Below the pieces are notes generated by a model. That model was not told the origin of the DNA, made no database searches, and saw only the letters and a list, made by a program, of their open reading frames with translations. From JALSRK01 sp964461995 (GTDB lineage: Bacteria > Acidobacteriota > Terriglobia > Bryobacterales > Bryobacteraceae), in assembly GCA_964461995.1 (NCBI GenBank), contig CAYWXL010000016.1, forward strand, positions 14,703 to 78,702: a DNA stretch of 64,000 nucleotides, in the 5' to 3' direction. The first letter of the stretch is position 1. The number at the start of each line of letters is the position of its first letter. This document shows positions 24,836 to 33,681 of the stretch, in pieces. A program made the position numbers and the translations under genes.

Positions 24836-25447
24836 TTATTTGTTCTCGTTGAAGCGCTGCTCAACGGCAGGCCAGTTCACGACGTTCCACCAGGCCGCGA
24901 TATATTCGGGACGGCGGTTCTGATACTTGAGATAGTAGGCGTGCTCCCAGACGTCGAGGCCCAGGATCGGCACGTGGCCCTGCAGGATCGGGGAGTCCTG
25001 GTTCGCGGTGGAGTAAAGGTCGAGCTTGCCGTCGGCGATGACCAGCCAAGCCCAACCCGAGCCGAACCGGGTGGCCGCGGCGGTGGAGAACTTGTCTTTG
25101 AAGTTCTCGAAGCTGCCAAAGGTACTCCGGATCGCCTCAGCCAACGCCCCGGACGGCTGCCCTCCGGCGTTCGGACCCATGATCGTCCAGAACAGACTAT
25201 GGTTGGCGTGCCCACCGCCGTTGTTCCGCACCGCCGTCCGAATCGCCTCCGGAACCTTCGCGCAGTTGTCCGCCAGAAGCTCTTCAACGGCCAGGCCGGC
25301 CAGATCCGGCGCCTGCTCGAGAGCTTTGTTGACGTTGTTCACATACGCGGCATGATGCTTGCCGTGATGGATTTCCATCGTCCGGGCATCGATGCTGGGC
25401 TCCAGCGCGTCGAACGGGTACGGCAGAGCGGGAAGTGTAAAAGGCAT
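24836..25447 (-). CDS. sodA: Superoxide dismutase, Mn-type
   Basis: This 203-residue protein spans the whole Fe/Mn-SOD family. It converts superoxide to peroxide and oxygen in the cytoplasm; no signal peptide is seen. Metal ligands fall in the HHGKHH cluster (27-32), His83 in GGGHANHSLFW, and Asp165/His169 in DVWEHAYY. The Gln in STANQDSPI at about 150 is typical of manganese enzymes rather than iron ones. The ribosome site is GGAGGGTGAC directly before the ATG. The upstream 100 bases are AT-rich with a TTGAATTTCAA palindrome at about 25468-25478. Confidence 0.95.
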   Translation of the reverse strand: MPFTLPALPYPFDALEPSIDARTMEIHHGKHHAAYVNNVNKALEQAPDLAGLAVEELLADNCAKVPEAIRTAVRNNGGGHANHSLFWTIMGPNAGGQPSGALAEAIRSTFGSFENFKDKFSTAAATRFGSGWAWLVIADGKLDLYSTANQDSPILQGHVPILGLDVWEHAYYLKYQNRRPEYIAAWWNVVNWPAVEQRFNENK

Positions 25448-25554
25448 GTCACCCTCCTAAACAGTTGAATTTCAATCAACGAATCAATCGTTATCTCTTG
25501 TTTAGATGAGGAATGGGGCAATCGGTCGCGGGAACTTTGGCGAGGCCGGACGGT

Positions 25555-27192
25555 TCAGGGGACCAGACGAATATTGATCATCAGGTCGTCGCCCTCGCGC
25601 ACCTCGATGCTCTTGCCGGCCTCGCGGCAAGCGTCAAGGCTCTCGATGGCGTAGATTTCGCAAGGAGGCTCGTCCCACCAGGCCAAGAGCGTGTAATGGC
25701 CCGGCGCCACTCCCCGGAACTCAAAGATTCCGTAAGCGTCCGTGGTGCCTACTTTGTAGTACTGAATCCGGCCGCGGGCAGGATCCGGCAGCAACACGAC
25801 GGTGGCCCCCAGGGCTACTTTGGTCGAAGATGCCGCTACTTCGCCGCGAACCGTGGCGCCCCGCGTGCTGAACTTCAACTCCATCGGCGGCAGGTTTCCC
25901 GTTTCCGCCTGGAACCCTGTGCGTAACACGTCGAACCCGCCAATGCGGGCGCTCTGCAAGTACACATTCGGCGGTCCGTCGAGCAGGAACACGTCGTAAG
26001 TTTCGCCCGGAACGAACTCCACTTCGAAAGAGCCGTCTTTGCTGACTGCTCCACTCGTCGCCGGCACCGAATCGCTGGCCGGCTCCAGCGTGACCCGGAA
26101 AAGGGACAACGGGAAATCGATGGTGTCGTCGGTGACAACCTTTCCTCGCAAGGTGCGGTAGGGCTCGGCGGTGACCGACAGCATGTCAATGTCGGCGCCG
26201 GAGACAGTGACGGGCTGCCTCCCGGTGAGACGAACGCCGTTCTCGTTGGCGTTGACGATCAGGACGTAAGAGCCGGGCGTCACTCCGAGGACTTCGAAGC
26301 CGCCGTCGGGCCGGGCGCGAACCGCCGCCGGGGCGTCTACCAGAATCTCGGCGATCGGAGAGGGTTGCCGCAAGCGGATGTCGGCTCCAACGACGACGTT
26401 GCCGGTGACGGCGCTCACGACGCGTCCCCGAATCCGCGCCACCCGGGTCCGCACCAAAGTAATATCGATGTGCTCGAGCTCCTCGCTATGGCGGAGCCGG
26501 ACCGGCAAGGCTTCCAGCATCCGGTGCGTGGACGGGTAAAAGGTGGTGACGAAGCGCTCTTCGGGGACCGGCAGCCCGTTCTCGTCGAGTTGCCGCTGCT
26601 CCCGCACCCCGGGGCCGGGATCCGGAGGCGAGTAGGCGGCGACGATGTAGTACCTTCCGGGGGGCAGCCCGTAGATGCGGTAAATGCCGCGGTCGTCGGT
26701 GCGCGTGGCGCCAGCGAGCTGGAAGCCGTGACGCCCCCGGTAGTAATACTCTCGGAAAAACTGGACCGGCACTCCCACCGCAGGCTCCCCGTCGCCGAAG
26801 TCCACCTTGCCGGAGATCACCCCCGCCGGACGAAGCCGGATCACGATGTTCTCCAGCTTCTCGCCGGGCATCAATCCGAAGACGTAAGGGAGCCGCGTGA
26901 ACTCGGTCTCGGCGAAAGTCGCCGGCAGATAACCGGCGTGCTGCGCCCGGATCGAGTAATAGCCGGAAGGAAGTTGGCGAAACAGAAACCGGCCGTCCCG
27001 GCCGGTAACCGTGGCCACCGCGGTCGTCTCAGCCGACACAGGCTGGAGAACGACTTGGACGCGCGGAATAGGGCGCCCGCTCTCGTAGTGAACCACCCTG
27101 CCAGAGATCGAACCGCGCGCGTTGGGATCTGGCGGGTACTGAGCCGCCAGTAACCCGGCGACCGCCGCCCCCGCTAGAAATCGGCGCCACAT
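25555..27192 (-). CDS. Secreted carboxypeptidase-regulatory-like (CnaB-type) domain protein
   Basis: This 545-residue protein has a signal peptide (MWRRFLAGAAVAGLLAAQ) and several tandem carboxypeptidase-D regulatory or CnaB-like beta-sandwich repeats. Repeated openings include SISGRVVHYESGRPIPRVQV, GVISGKVDFGDGEPAVGVPV, RIRGRVVSAVTGNVVVGADI and ATVRGEVAASSTKVALGATV. No catalytic zinc-peptidase motif is present. Such proteins are abundant in Acidobacteriota and lie in the periplasm or on the surface; their role is structural or unknown. I chose the ATG at 27192 because it begins the signal peptide. Confidence 0.82.
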   Translation of the reverse strand: MWRRFLAGAAVAGLLAAQYPPDPNARGSISGRVVHYESGRPIPRVQVVLQPVSAETTAVATVTGRDGRFLFRQLPSGYYSIRAQHAGYLPATFAETEFTRLPYVFGLMPGEKLENIVIRLRPAGVISGKVDFGDGEPAVGVPVQFFREYYYRGRHGFQLAGATRTDDRGIYRIYGLPPGRYYIVAAYSPPDPGPGVREQRQLDENGLPVPEERFVTTFYPSTHRMLEALPVRLRHSEELEHIDITLVRTRVARIRGRVVSAVTGNVVVGADIRLRQPSPIAEILVDAPAAVRARPDGGFEVLGVTPGSYVLIVNANENGVRLTGRQPVTVSGADIDMLSVTAEPYRTLRGKVVTDDTIDFPLSLFRVTLEPASDSVPATSGAVSKDGSFEVEFVPGETYDVFLLDGPPNVYLQSARIGGFDVLRTGFQAETGNLPPMELKFSTRGATVRGEVAASSTKVALGATVVLLPDPARGRIQYYKVGTTDAYGIFEFRGVAPGHYTLLAWWDEPPCEIYAIESLDACREAGKSIEVREGDDLMINIRLVP

Positions 27193-27269
27193 CTGATTCC
27201 AGAAATAGCAGAAACGCCACTGCCGCCGGCCGGAAGGTCTCCGGAGGGCCGGTGAACTGCCCCAGCGCG

Positions 27270-27884
27270 TCACGCCGCTTTCCGGTGAGAGCCGACGCGC
27301 TTACCCCCGAGGACGAGTTCCAGACGGGCCAGGTTCGAATGAAATTCCGCCGCCCAAGCGTTCGTCTCCTCCTCCACGGTACGCCGCATCGCCTCCGACG
27401 TTTCCTGGCAGAGCCGCAACAATTCCCCAGCCTGCTCGCGAGAAGTTTGGACGGCGGCGAGCCGGGCCCATTCGTAACGAAACCGCTCGAGTTGGGACTC
27501 CAGGGTAAGCGCGGCCTTCACGTACCGCAGCCACGTGCTCGAGCACCCGAAAAACCGGTCGAACGCCAAGCACGCGCCCGCCAGCCCGATGAAGAAGTAC
27601 CCCGCCCCGCCCGGGTGGACCCCATCGCCCGGGAACAGACCGGGCAGCGCCGGCCCGGCCAGAGGCGCCAGGCCACCGCAGAAGAACAATAGCAACGCCG
27701 CAGCCCGCAGCCCGCGTGACATTTGCGCCTTCGGCCGTTTTTTGGAGTAATACCAGTCGATCTGCCGCTGCGCCGTGAACTCCAAGTACTCGGCCACTTT
27801 GACCAGTGACGCGCCGGTTGCGTTTCCCGTCCAAGAAAGAGAGACCGGAGAGACCGGCCCGGCAAGTGTACTTCGCCCCTTCAT
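27270..27884 (-). CDS. SLATT-like two-transmembrane domain protein
   Basis: In this 204-residue protein a preceding helix (VKVAEYLEFTAQRQIDWYY) leads into two closely spaced membrane segments (about 59-79 and 93-112). The conserved-looking stretch FDRFFGCSSTWLRYVKAA and a long C-terminal helical tail follow. This order matches the SLATT family, predicted two-TM effectors often encoded with nucleotide-sensing defence genes. No CD-NTase, SLOG or nuclease gene is adjacent. The start is the ATG at 27884 with GAGGA six bases upstream; longer readings have no family similarity. The function is unknown and the family call is by pattern. Confidence 0.62.
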   Translation of the reverse strand: MKGRSTLAGPVSPVSLSWTGNATGASLVKVAEYLEFTAQRQIDWYYSKKRPKAQMSRGLRAAALLLFFCGGLAPLAGPALPGLFPGDGVHPGGAGYFFIGLAGACLAFDRFFGCSSTWLRYVKAALTLESQLERFRYEWARLAAVQTSREQAGELLRLCQETSEAMRRTVEEETNAWAAEFHSNLARLELVLGGKRVGSHRKAA

Positions 27885-28148
27885 CGCTGTTCCTCGCTGG
27901 AATGGAGTGGCGCTGGAGCCAGCGGCGGGAGAAATCGGCCCCAGCCCGAGAAGAATCCGCCCGGATCCCTCCCGGGCTCCGAATATATCACGGCCGCCGC
28001 GCAGGGATACCGAACCGGCGCATCCGCGGAGGTTTTCGGCCATAGCGGCGTTGGCCCACACACCGCGAAGCGAGCGGGAGCACCGGGGCGCTAGGCACTT
28101 TCCAACCGGGGACGGTGTCTGTTCCTACGAGGGGGGAAGTTACGCCTG

Positions 28149-30743
28149 TTGAACAGGTTGCAACCCCGCTGCGACTCGTTGCCCACGAGGTCTGTTACAC
28201 GAGTCAAACCATGCGAAGATAGGAAGCGGGAAGGTGAATTGAGCGCACAGAAGCGGTCGAGAGCGAGACGAAAAAAGTCGTTACTGGCCCGTTTCCTGAG
28301 GACGCCTGCGGGCAAAGTCTGCCTCGGGCTCGCCGTGGCCGGATTCACTGCCGGCGCACTCACAGCCACCTACTACTACATCCATTTCGCCCGGCTTACC
28401 GACGAGAAGCTGGCTGCCGGCCCGATCGGTCACACGGCGGTGTTGTACGCGGCGCCGGAGCGGGTCATGGTCGGGGACCGGCGGACGATGGACGAGGTAG
28501 TGACCCACCTGCGGCGGGCCGGCTACAACGAATCCCGCCGGAACCGTATCGGCTGGTATCACCTGCGTCCGGACGCCATCGAGATCTTCCCCGGTAAGGA
28601 GTCCGCCTTCCCCGGCGAGGACGCGGTGATCTTCTTCGACGGAGACCGGGTCTCGAAGATCATCTCGCTGCGGGACAACACGGAACGGACTATTTACTAC
28701 CTGGAGCCGGAACTCATCACCAGTCTTTTCAACCGCAGCCGCGAGAAGAGGCTCTTGGTCCGCTTCGAAGACTTGCCGAAACACCTCATCAACGCCATTC
28801 TGGCGGCCGAGGACAAGCGGTTCTTCCAGCACGCCGGCTTCGACCCGATCCGGATCCTCAAGGGCGCTTACGTCAACATCAAGGCCGGCCGCATCCGCGA
28901 AGGCGCCTCGACGCTGACGATGCAGGTGGCCGGCGATATCTGGCTCGACCGCAGCCAGCGCACCTGGAGCCGGAAACTGGCCGAGGTCTTGATCACGCTC
29001 CAGCTCGAGCGGAAACTGACGAAGGAGCAGATCTTTGAGTATTACGTCAACCAGATCTACCTGGGCCATGTCGGCAGCTTCGCAATCCATGGTTTCGGAC
29101 AGGCCGCCCAGGCCTACTTCAACAAGCACGTGCATGACCTGACGCTGCCCGAGGCGGCCTTGCTCGCCGGACTTCCGCGCGGTCCCGGACTCTACAACCC
29201 GTTCCGGAACCCCGAGCGGGCGCGGGCCCGCCGCAATTGGGTGCTCAAGCAGATGCTCGAGAGCGAGATGATCACCGAGCGGGAATACGCGGTAGCCGTC
29301 GAATCTCCCCTGAACGTCGTGCGCGGAGCGACCGATACGGGCGAGGCGCCGTACTTCGTCGATATGGTCAACGATTGGCTCCGGAAGCAGTTCTCCGAGT
29401 ACGACTTCCAGTCGCACAGCTTCCGCGTCGATACGACCCTGGACCCACGCCTGCAAAAGGATGCGGTCGAAGCGATGCGGTTGGGACTCAAGGAGATCGA
29501 CGAGCGCTGCCGCCGGCTAGGCCGCACCCCGGAGAACGGCTGGCCGCCGATCCAGGCTGCGCTGGTGGCGCTTGACCCGCACACCGGAGCCGTGAAGGCC
29601 GTGGTCGGAGGACGCAGCTACGCCCAGAGCCAGCTCAACCGGGTGCTGGCCAAACGGCCGCCGGGCTCGGTTTTCAAGCCTTTCGTCTACGCGGCGGCGC
29701 TGAATACGGCGGTCGAGGGCGGCCCGGTCGTATTCACGCCGCAGACGCGGATCATCGACGAGCCGACCACGTTCTGGTACGACGACAAACCGTACGAGCC
29801 CCACGCTTACAAGAACAAGTACTACGGAGAAGTCACCTTGCGCCGCGCGCTGTCGAAGTCGCTCAACGTGCCCACCGTCAAGGTGGCCGAGATGGTGGGC
29901 TACGAGAAGGTGGTCGAGATGGCGCAGCGCGCCGGCCTGAACATGAACATCCAGCCCACGCCGGCGGTGGCGCTTGGCTCTTATGAGGTCACCCCGTTGG
30001 AGATCGCCGGCGCCTACACGATGTTCGCCAACCGCGGCGAAGTGGTCCGGCCGTACTTCATTCAGAAAATCCGCGACGAGACGGGCGCGGTGCTCTTCGA
30101 GTACCATCCCGTGCCGCGGCCCGCTCTGGATCCCCGCGTGGCGTACCTGATGACGAACATCCTCGAGGAGACGTTGCGGTCTGGTACGGCCGTGCGCGCC
30201 CGGTTGCTGGGCTTGACGCTGCCAGCGGCGGGCAAAACGGGAACCTCCCACGACGGCTGGTTCGCCGGATACACGACCGAACTCCTGTGCGTCGTATGGG
30301 TCGGCTATGACGACTACCGGGACATCAAGATGGAAGGCGCGCAGACGGCCCTGCCGATCTGGACCGAGTTCATGAAGCGGGCCCACACTTACCCGGCCTA
30401 TCGCAACGCCCGTCCCTTCGAACCGCCGGAGGGCGTGGTCACCGTGGAAATTGATCCGGCGACCGGCAAACTCGCTGCCGCTGGTTGCGGGTCCGAGCCG
30501 GTGACCGAAGTGTTTATCGCCGGCACGCAACCTGTCTCGCTCTGCAGCGGGGCCATCACTCAAGTAGCCGGTTGGGACGTGACTTCGGAGGAGCAACCCG
30601 CCGCGGCGGCCAGCGCCAAACGTCCCAAACGGGCGGTTCCAACCGCTCAGTCCACACCACGGCAAGTAGTGTTGAAGCCGAAGGAACCCAAAAAGACGAA
30701 AAAGAAAGGGTTCTTTGGGCGCTTGTTGGATATATTTAGATAG
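28149..30743 (+). CDS. Bifunctional class A penicillin-binding protein (PBP1a/1b type)
   Basis: This 864-residue protein polymerises and cross-links peptidoglycan. It has a basic cytoplasmic head and a membrane anchor (about 55-77). A UB2H-like segment (about 100-190, MDEVVTHLRRAGYNE) is as in PBP1b. The GT51 glycosyltransferase has EDKRFFQHAGFD, with catalytic Glu221. The transpeptidase has SVFK (Ser507/Lys510), SLN and KTGTS. The C-terminus is Lys/Pro-rich and disordered (KPKEPKKTKKKGFFG). TTG at 28149 follows AGGGGGGAAG; a second TTG at 28239 after GGAAGG would remove 30 residues and is also plausible. A TPR protein follows after 21 bases. Confidence 0.92.
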   Translation: MNRLQPRCDSLPTRSVTRVKPCEDRKREGELSAQKRSRARRKKSLLARFLRTPAGKVCLGLAVAGFTAGALTATYYYIHFARLTDEKLAAGPIGHTAVLYAAPERVMVGDRRTMDEVVTHLRRAGYNESRRNRIGWYHLRPDAIEIFPGKESAFPGEDAVIFFDGDRVSKIISLRDNTERTIYYLEPELITSLFNRSREKRLLVRFEDLPKHLINAILAAEDKRFFQHAGFDPIRILKGAYVNIKAGRIREGASTLTMQVAGDIWLDRSQRTWSRKLAEVLITLQLERKLTKEQIFEYYVNQIYLGHVGSFAIHGFGQAAQAYFNKHVHDLTLPEAALLAGLPRGPGLYNPFRNPERARARRNWVLKQMLESEMITEREYAVAVESPLNVVRGATDTGEAPYFVDMVNDWLRKQFSEYDFQSHSFRVDTTLDPRLQKDAVEAMRLGLKEIDERCRRLGRTPENGWPPIQAALVALDPHTGAVKAVVGGRSYAQSQLNRVLAKRPPGSVFKPFVYAAALNTAVEGGPVVFTPQTRIIDEPTTFWYDDKPYEPHAYKNKYYGEVTLRRALSKSLNVPTVKVAEMVGYEKVVEMAQRAGLNMNIQPTPAVALGSYEVTPLEIAGAYTMFANRGEVVRPYFIQKIRDETGAVLFEYHPVPRPALDPRVAYLMTNILEETLRSGTAVRARLLGLTLPAAGKTGTSHDGWFAGYTTELLCVVWVGYDDYRDIKMEGAQTALPIWTEFMKRAHTYPAYRNARPFEPPEGVVTVEIDPATGKLAAAGCGSEPVTEVFIAGTQPVSLCSGAITQVAGWDVTSEEQPAAAASAKRPKRAVPTAQSTPRQVVLKPKEPKKTKKKGFFGRLLDIFR

Positions 30744-30764
30744 AGACTTAGCAAAGGAGGCCCC

Positions 30765-31589
30765 ATGGCGTTCCGCCAGTGGATTGTGATCCTTTCGGCC
30801 TTTCTGGCCGTTACCCCCGCGCTGGCTGCGCAAACCGACAGCCAGCCGAATCCGGACACCGTTGAAGATGCCCGCCTCCGTGAGACCGGAACCCCGGCGC
30901 CCTCGCCGGTGGCCGCTCCCCCAGAATGTGCTCCCTCCCCTTTGTCTCCCATGCAACGCGGCGACATCCTCATGGCCCGCAAGATGTACCGCGAAGCCAT
31001 TGAAACGTATCGCGAAGGCATCCATGACGTCGCCGTCCTTTACAACAAGATCGGCATTGCGTACCACCAGTTGCTGGACTTCAAAGCGGCGATGGAGAAC
31101 TACCAGATGGCCCTCCGGCTCGATCCGAACTACGCCGAAGCCATCAACAACATCGGCACGATCTACTACGCCCAGCGCAAGCACAAGAAGGCTATCAACC
31201 AATACAAGAAAGCTCTTCGGATTGCTCCCAAGTCCGCGTCGATCTACAGCAACCTCGGCACGGCGTACTTCGCGCGGAAGAAGTACAAGGACGCTTTCGA
31301 GGCCTACCAGAAGGCGCTCGAACTGGATCCCGACGTCTTCGAACACCGCAATGCGGCTGGCTCGTTGCTGCAGGAGCGGAGCGTCGAGGAGCGGGCTAAG
31401 TTCCACTTCTACCTGGCCAAGACTTACGCCCGGGCCGGGATGTTCGACCGGGCCCTTCTCTACATGCGCAAAGCCCTCGAAGAAGGCTTCCGCGACCGGA
31501 ACAAATTCCGGAAGGACCCTGACTTCAAGAAACTGCAGGGGAACGAGGAGTTCGAGCGGCTGTTGGCGATGGAGCCTCGCGTTCTCTAA
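30765..31589 (+). CDS. Secreted TPR-repeat protein
   Basis: This 274-residue protein has a signal peptide ending near ALAAQ, a short Pro-rich spacer, then about four to five tetratricopeptide repeats. These include YNKIGIAYHQLLDFKAAMEN, AINNIGTIYYAQRKHKKAIN and IYSNLGTAYFARKKYKDAFE. AAAGGAGGCCCC precedes the ATG. The partner is unknown. Its position 21 bases after the penicillin-binding protein suggests a shared transcript and a periplasmic scaffolding role, which is inference. Confidence 0.85.
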   Translation: MAFRQWIVILSAFLAVTPALAAQTDSQPNPDTVEDARLRETGTPAPSPVAAPPECAPSPLSPMQRGDILMARKMYREAIETYREGIHDVAVLYNKIGIAYHQLLDFKAAMENYQMALRLDPNYAEAINNIGTIYYAQRKHKKAINQYKKALRIAPKSASIYSNLGTAYFARKKYKDAFEAYQKALELDPDVFEHRNAAGSLLQERSVEERAKFHFYLAKTYARAGMFDRALLYMRKALEEGFRDRNKFRKDPDFKKLQGNEEFERLLAMEPRVL

Positions 31590-31609
31590 ACGGAGACGGC
31601 GCGACCAGC

Positions 31610-33673
31610 GTGCCCCGACATTTGCGCGACCAGAATCCCCGGCGCCCGAAAGACGGTCGGAAAGTCGATCCGTACCTTCTCGCAATCTGCACGATCTTTT
31701 TCGGCCGCGTCGTGCCGCACCGGTTCGCAAGGCGCCGCTCCGGGAGGTCCCACTCTGCTGGTGAGGGGAAAGCGGCGCCTGCACATCATGGGCGGAGCAT
31801 CGGTCTTTTTGTGGCGTGCGCCGTCCTGGCCGCCTCGGTTTTGATAGGCGCTTCTTGCGTCCCCGGCTTCTCGAACCCCGAGTTGCGGCGGGTCGCCGTC
31901 ATTCCGTTGGAAAACCTCACGCCGGAGGCCGGCCTGGACTGGGTCGGAGCAGCGGCCGCCACGATCATCGCGCAGGAAGCGGCGGGGAATGAACGCAGCT
32001 TCGTCTTTTACGCGTCCGACTATGCGACAGCCGTCAACGGGCGTGCGACACACATTCTGCACGGGTACTTCTCTACATGCGCCCAGGGGTTGTCGTTCCA
32101 CTTTGCCCTTGAAAACGTCGCCCGGTCAAAGATCAGCCGCCGTTTCGTCCGGTGCGTTCCCCGGAGGGGCGTTTTCGAAGTGTCCCGGTACGCCGGCGAA
32201 ACGCTGCAGATTCGGCGGCGCCGCTTCGGAACCAGCAATCTCGAAGCGCTTCGGCAGTATGCGCGAGCTTTCTCACTCACCAATTCTCAACAGCAGCGAG
32301 AGGCCCTCGAAGCCGCATTGAGCGCCGATCCCGGGTTTCACGAAGCGCGCCTTTTCTTGGCAGACCTGCTAATCCGAGGCGGAGAGCGGCGGGCAGCCGA
32401 CAAGCTGCTCGACGCCGCGCCCCGCACGGGCCTGGACGACGTTACTTCAGCTTATTTTGAATTCTTCAAAGCGCTCTTATCCGACGACAAACCGCGCACA
32501 GCCGCAGCCTTGGAAAAGCTCTCTCTTCTCTTGCCCTCCGATTCCAGCATGGCGGGAAGAACAGCGCAGACGTTCCTTTCGCTACACGATTATGCGAAAG
32601 CCGCCGAGTGGTACTACCGGGCCGCGGCCGCCGATCCCGAAAACCCGGCCTGGTGGAACTCCCGCGCCTACGCCGCCGCGTACGCGAACGATCCTCGGAC
32701 GGCATTCAAGAGCCTGGAGCATTACCGCGAAGCCGATCCGGAAAACGTCAACGCGATCGACTCGATGGGGGAGATCTGTTTTCGTTTCGGACGCCTGTCG
32801 GAAGCCGAAGGCCACTTCCTGAAAGCCTATGAGCGCGACCCTGACTTCCAGGGAGGCATCGCCCTGCTCAAAGCGGCCTGGTGCCGCCTGTTCCGCGGAG
32901 ACCGGAACGGAGCGCAGGAACTGTTCGACCGGTACGCGCAAGCGGCGCGCGACCTGGGCGATCCCGGCATCGATCTTTTGGAGGCTCGTTGGCTTTACTG
33001 GACAGGCCGGCGGTCGCAAGCCATCGAGGAGTTGGAGCGGCGCGCCACCGAGAAACGCCTTCCGCCGCGGAACCTTTCCGAAATGCGGGTGCAATTGGCC
33101 GCCTGGCGCGCGCTGATGGGGCAGGCGGCGAAGGCTCGGGAGCAGCTTCGGGCAGCGGCCAAGATCACCGGCGGCCGCCTGGTCGGTGAAGATGCAATCA
33201 TCACCTGGCGCCTCAGCGAGGCGCCGGATCAGGAGAAGCGCCGACAGAGCGCCTCCCGGGAATCGCGCTTGCTCGCGCGCGCCTACAGGCTGCTTCTCTC
33301 AGAGAAGCCCGGAGAAGCGGCGGTTCCCCTCCGGGAAGTTTACGAGAGCGCTCCGGCTCTTGACCGGGACCGCATGGCGGTTCTTCTCGCCTGGGCCGAA
33401 ATCGAGCGGGGCAATCTGGAAGAAGCGCGGCGGCTGCTCGAACCGAACCCGATCTGGCAGCCGCGGACCGAATCCTCCTACCACAGTCTGGTCTTCCCTC
33501 GGCTTTTTTACCTCCGCGGAGTCCTCGCCGCCCGCTCAGGCGACCGGAAGGCGGCGATCCGGAACCTCCGGCTTTTCCTGGACTATTCGGGGGACCACCC
33601 CGACGTCACGGGGCACGAGGATGCCGCACGGCAACTCCTCGGGCGGCTGGAAGCAACCCCGCCGGGGCCATAG
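31610..33673 (+). CDS. TPR-repeat lipoprotein
   Basis: This 687-residue open frame starts at GTG 31610. The first 60 or so residues look non-native, and a lipobox LIGASC with Cys83 sits behind a hydrophobic run. The real start is therefore probably a later GTG (31712, or 31811 directly at the hydrophobic segment). After the lipobox comes a FlgO/TolB-N-like segment (RRVAVIPLENLTPEAGLDWVG), then many TPR-like helical repeats such as ALEAALSADPGFHEARLFLA and AEGHFLKAYERDPDFQGGIA. It is probably anchored to the outer or inner membrane. It converges with a sulfatase gene, leaving eight bases between stops. Confidence 0.75.
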   Translation: MPRHLRDQNPRRPKDGRKVDPYLLAICTIFFGRVVPHRFARRRSGRSHSAGEGKAAPAHHGRSIGLFVACAVLAASVLIGASCVPGFSNPELRRVAVIPLENLTPEAGLDWVGAAAATIIAQEAAGNERSFVFYASDYATAVNGRATHILHGYFSTCAQGLSFHFALENVARSKISRRFVRCVPRRGVFEVSRYAGETLQIRRRRFGTSNLEALRQYARAFSLTNSQQQREALEAALSADPGFHEARLFLADLLIRGGERRAADKLLDAAPRTGLDDVTSAYFEFFKALLSDDKPRTAAALEKLSLLLPSDSSMAGRTAQTFLSLHDYAKAAEWYYRAAAADPENPAWWNSRAYAAAYANDPRTAFKSLEHYREADPENVNAIDSMGEICFRFGRLSEAEGHFLKAYERDPDFQGGIALLKAAWCRLFRGDRNGAQELFDRYAQAARDLGDPGIDLLEARWLYWTGRRSQAIEELERRATEKRLPPRNLSEMRVQLAAWRALMGQAAKAREQLRAAAKITGGRLVGEDAIITWRLSEAPDQEKRRQSASRESRLLARAYRLLLSEKPGEAAVPLREVYESAPALDRDRMAVLLAWAEIERGNLEEARRLLEPNPIWQPRTESSYHSLVFPRLFYLRGVLAARSGDRKAAIRNLRLFLDYSGDHPDVTGHEDAARQLLGRLEATPPGP

Positions 33674-33681
33674 GGAGGAGA

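Noticed and set aside
25448..25520. Fur-box-like AT-rich sequence upstream of sodA
   Set aside because: GATAACGATTGATTCGTTG matches the Fur consensus at only about half of the positions, and the clearest feature there is a short TTGAATTTCAA palindrome. Not enough for a call.
27270..28148. Complete CBASS-type defence system around the SLATT-like gene
   Set aside because: No CD-NTase, SLOG, nuclease or E1/E2/JAB gene is adjacent; neighbours are cell-envelope genes.
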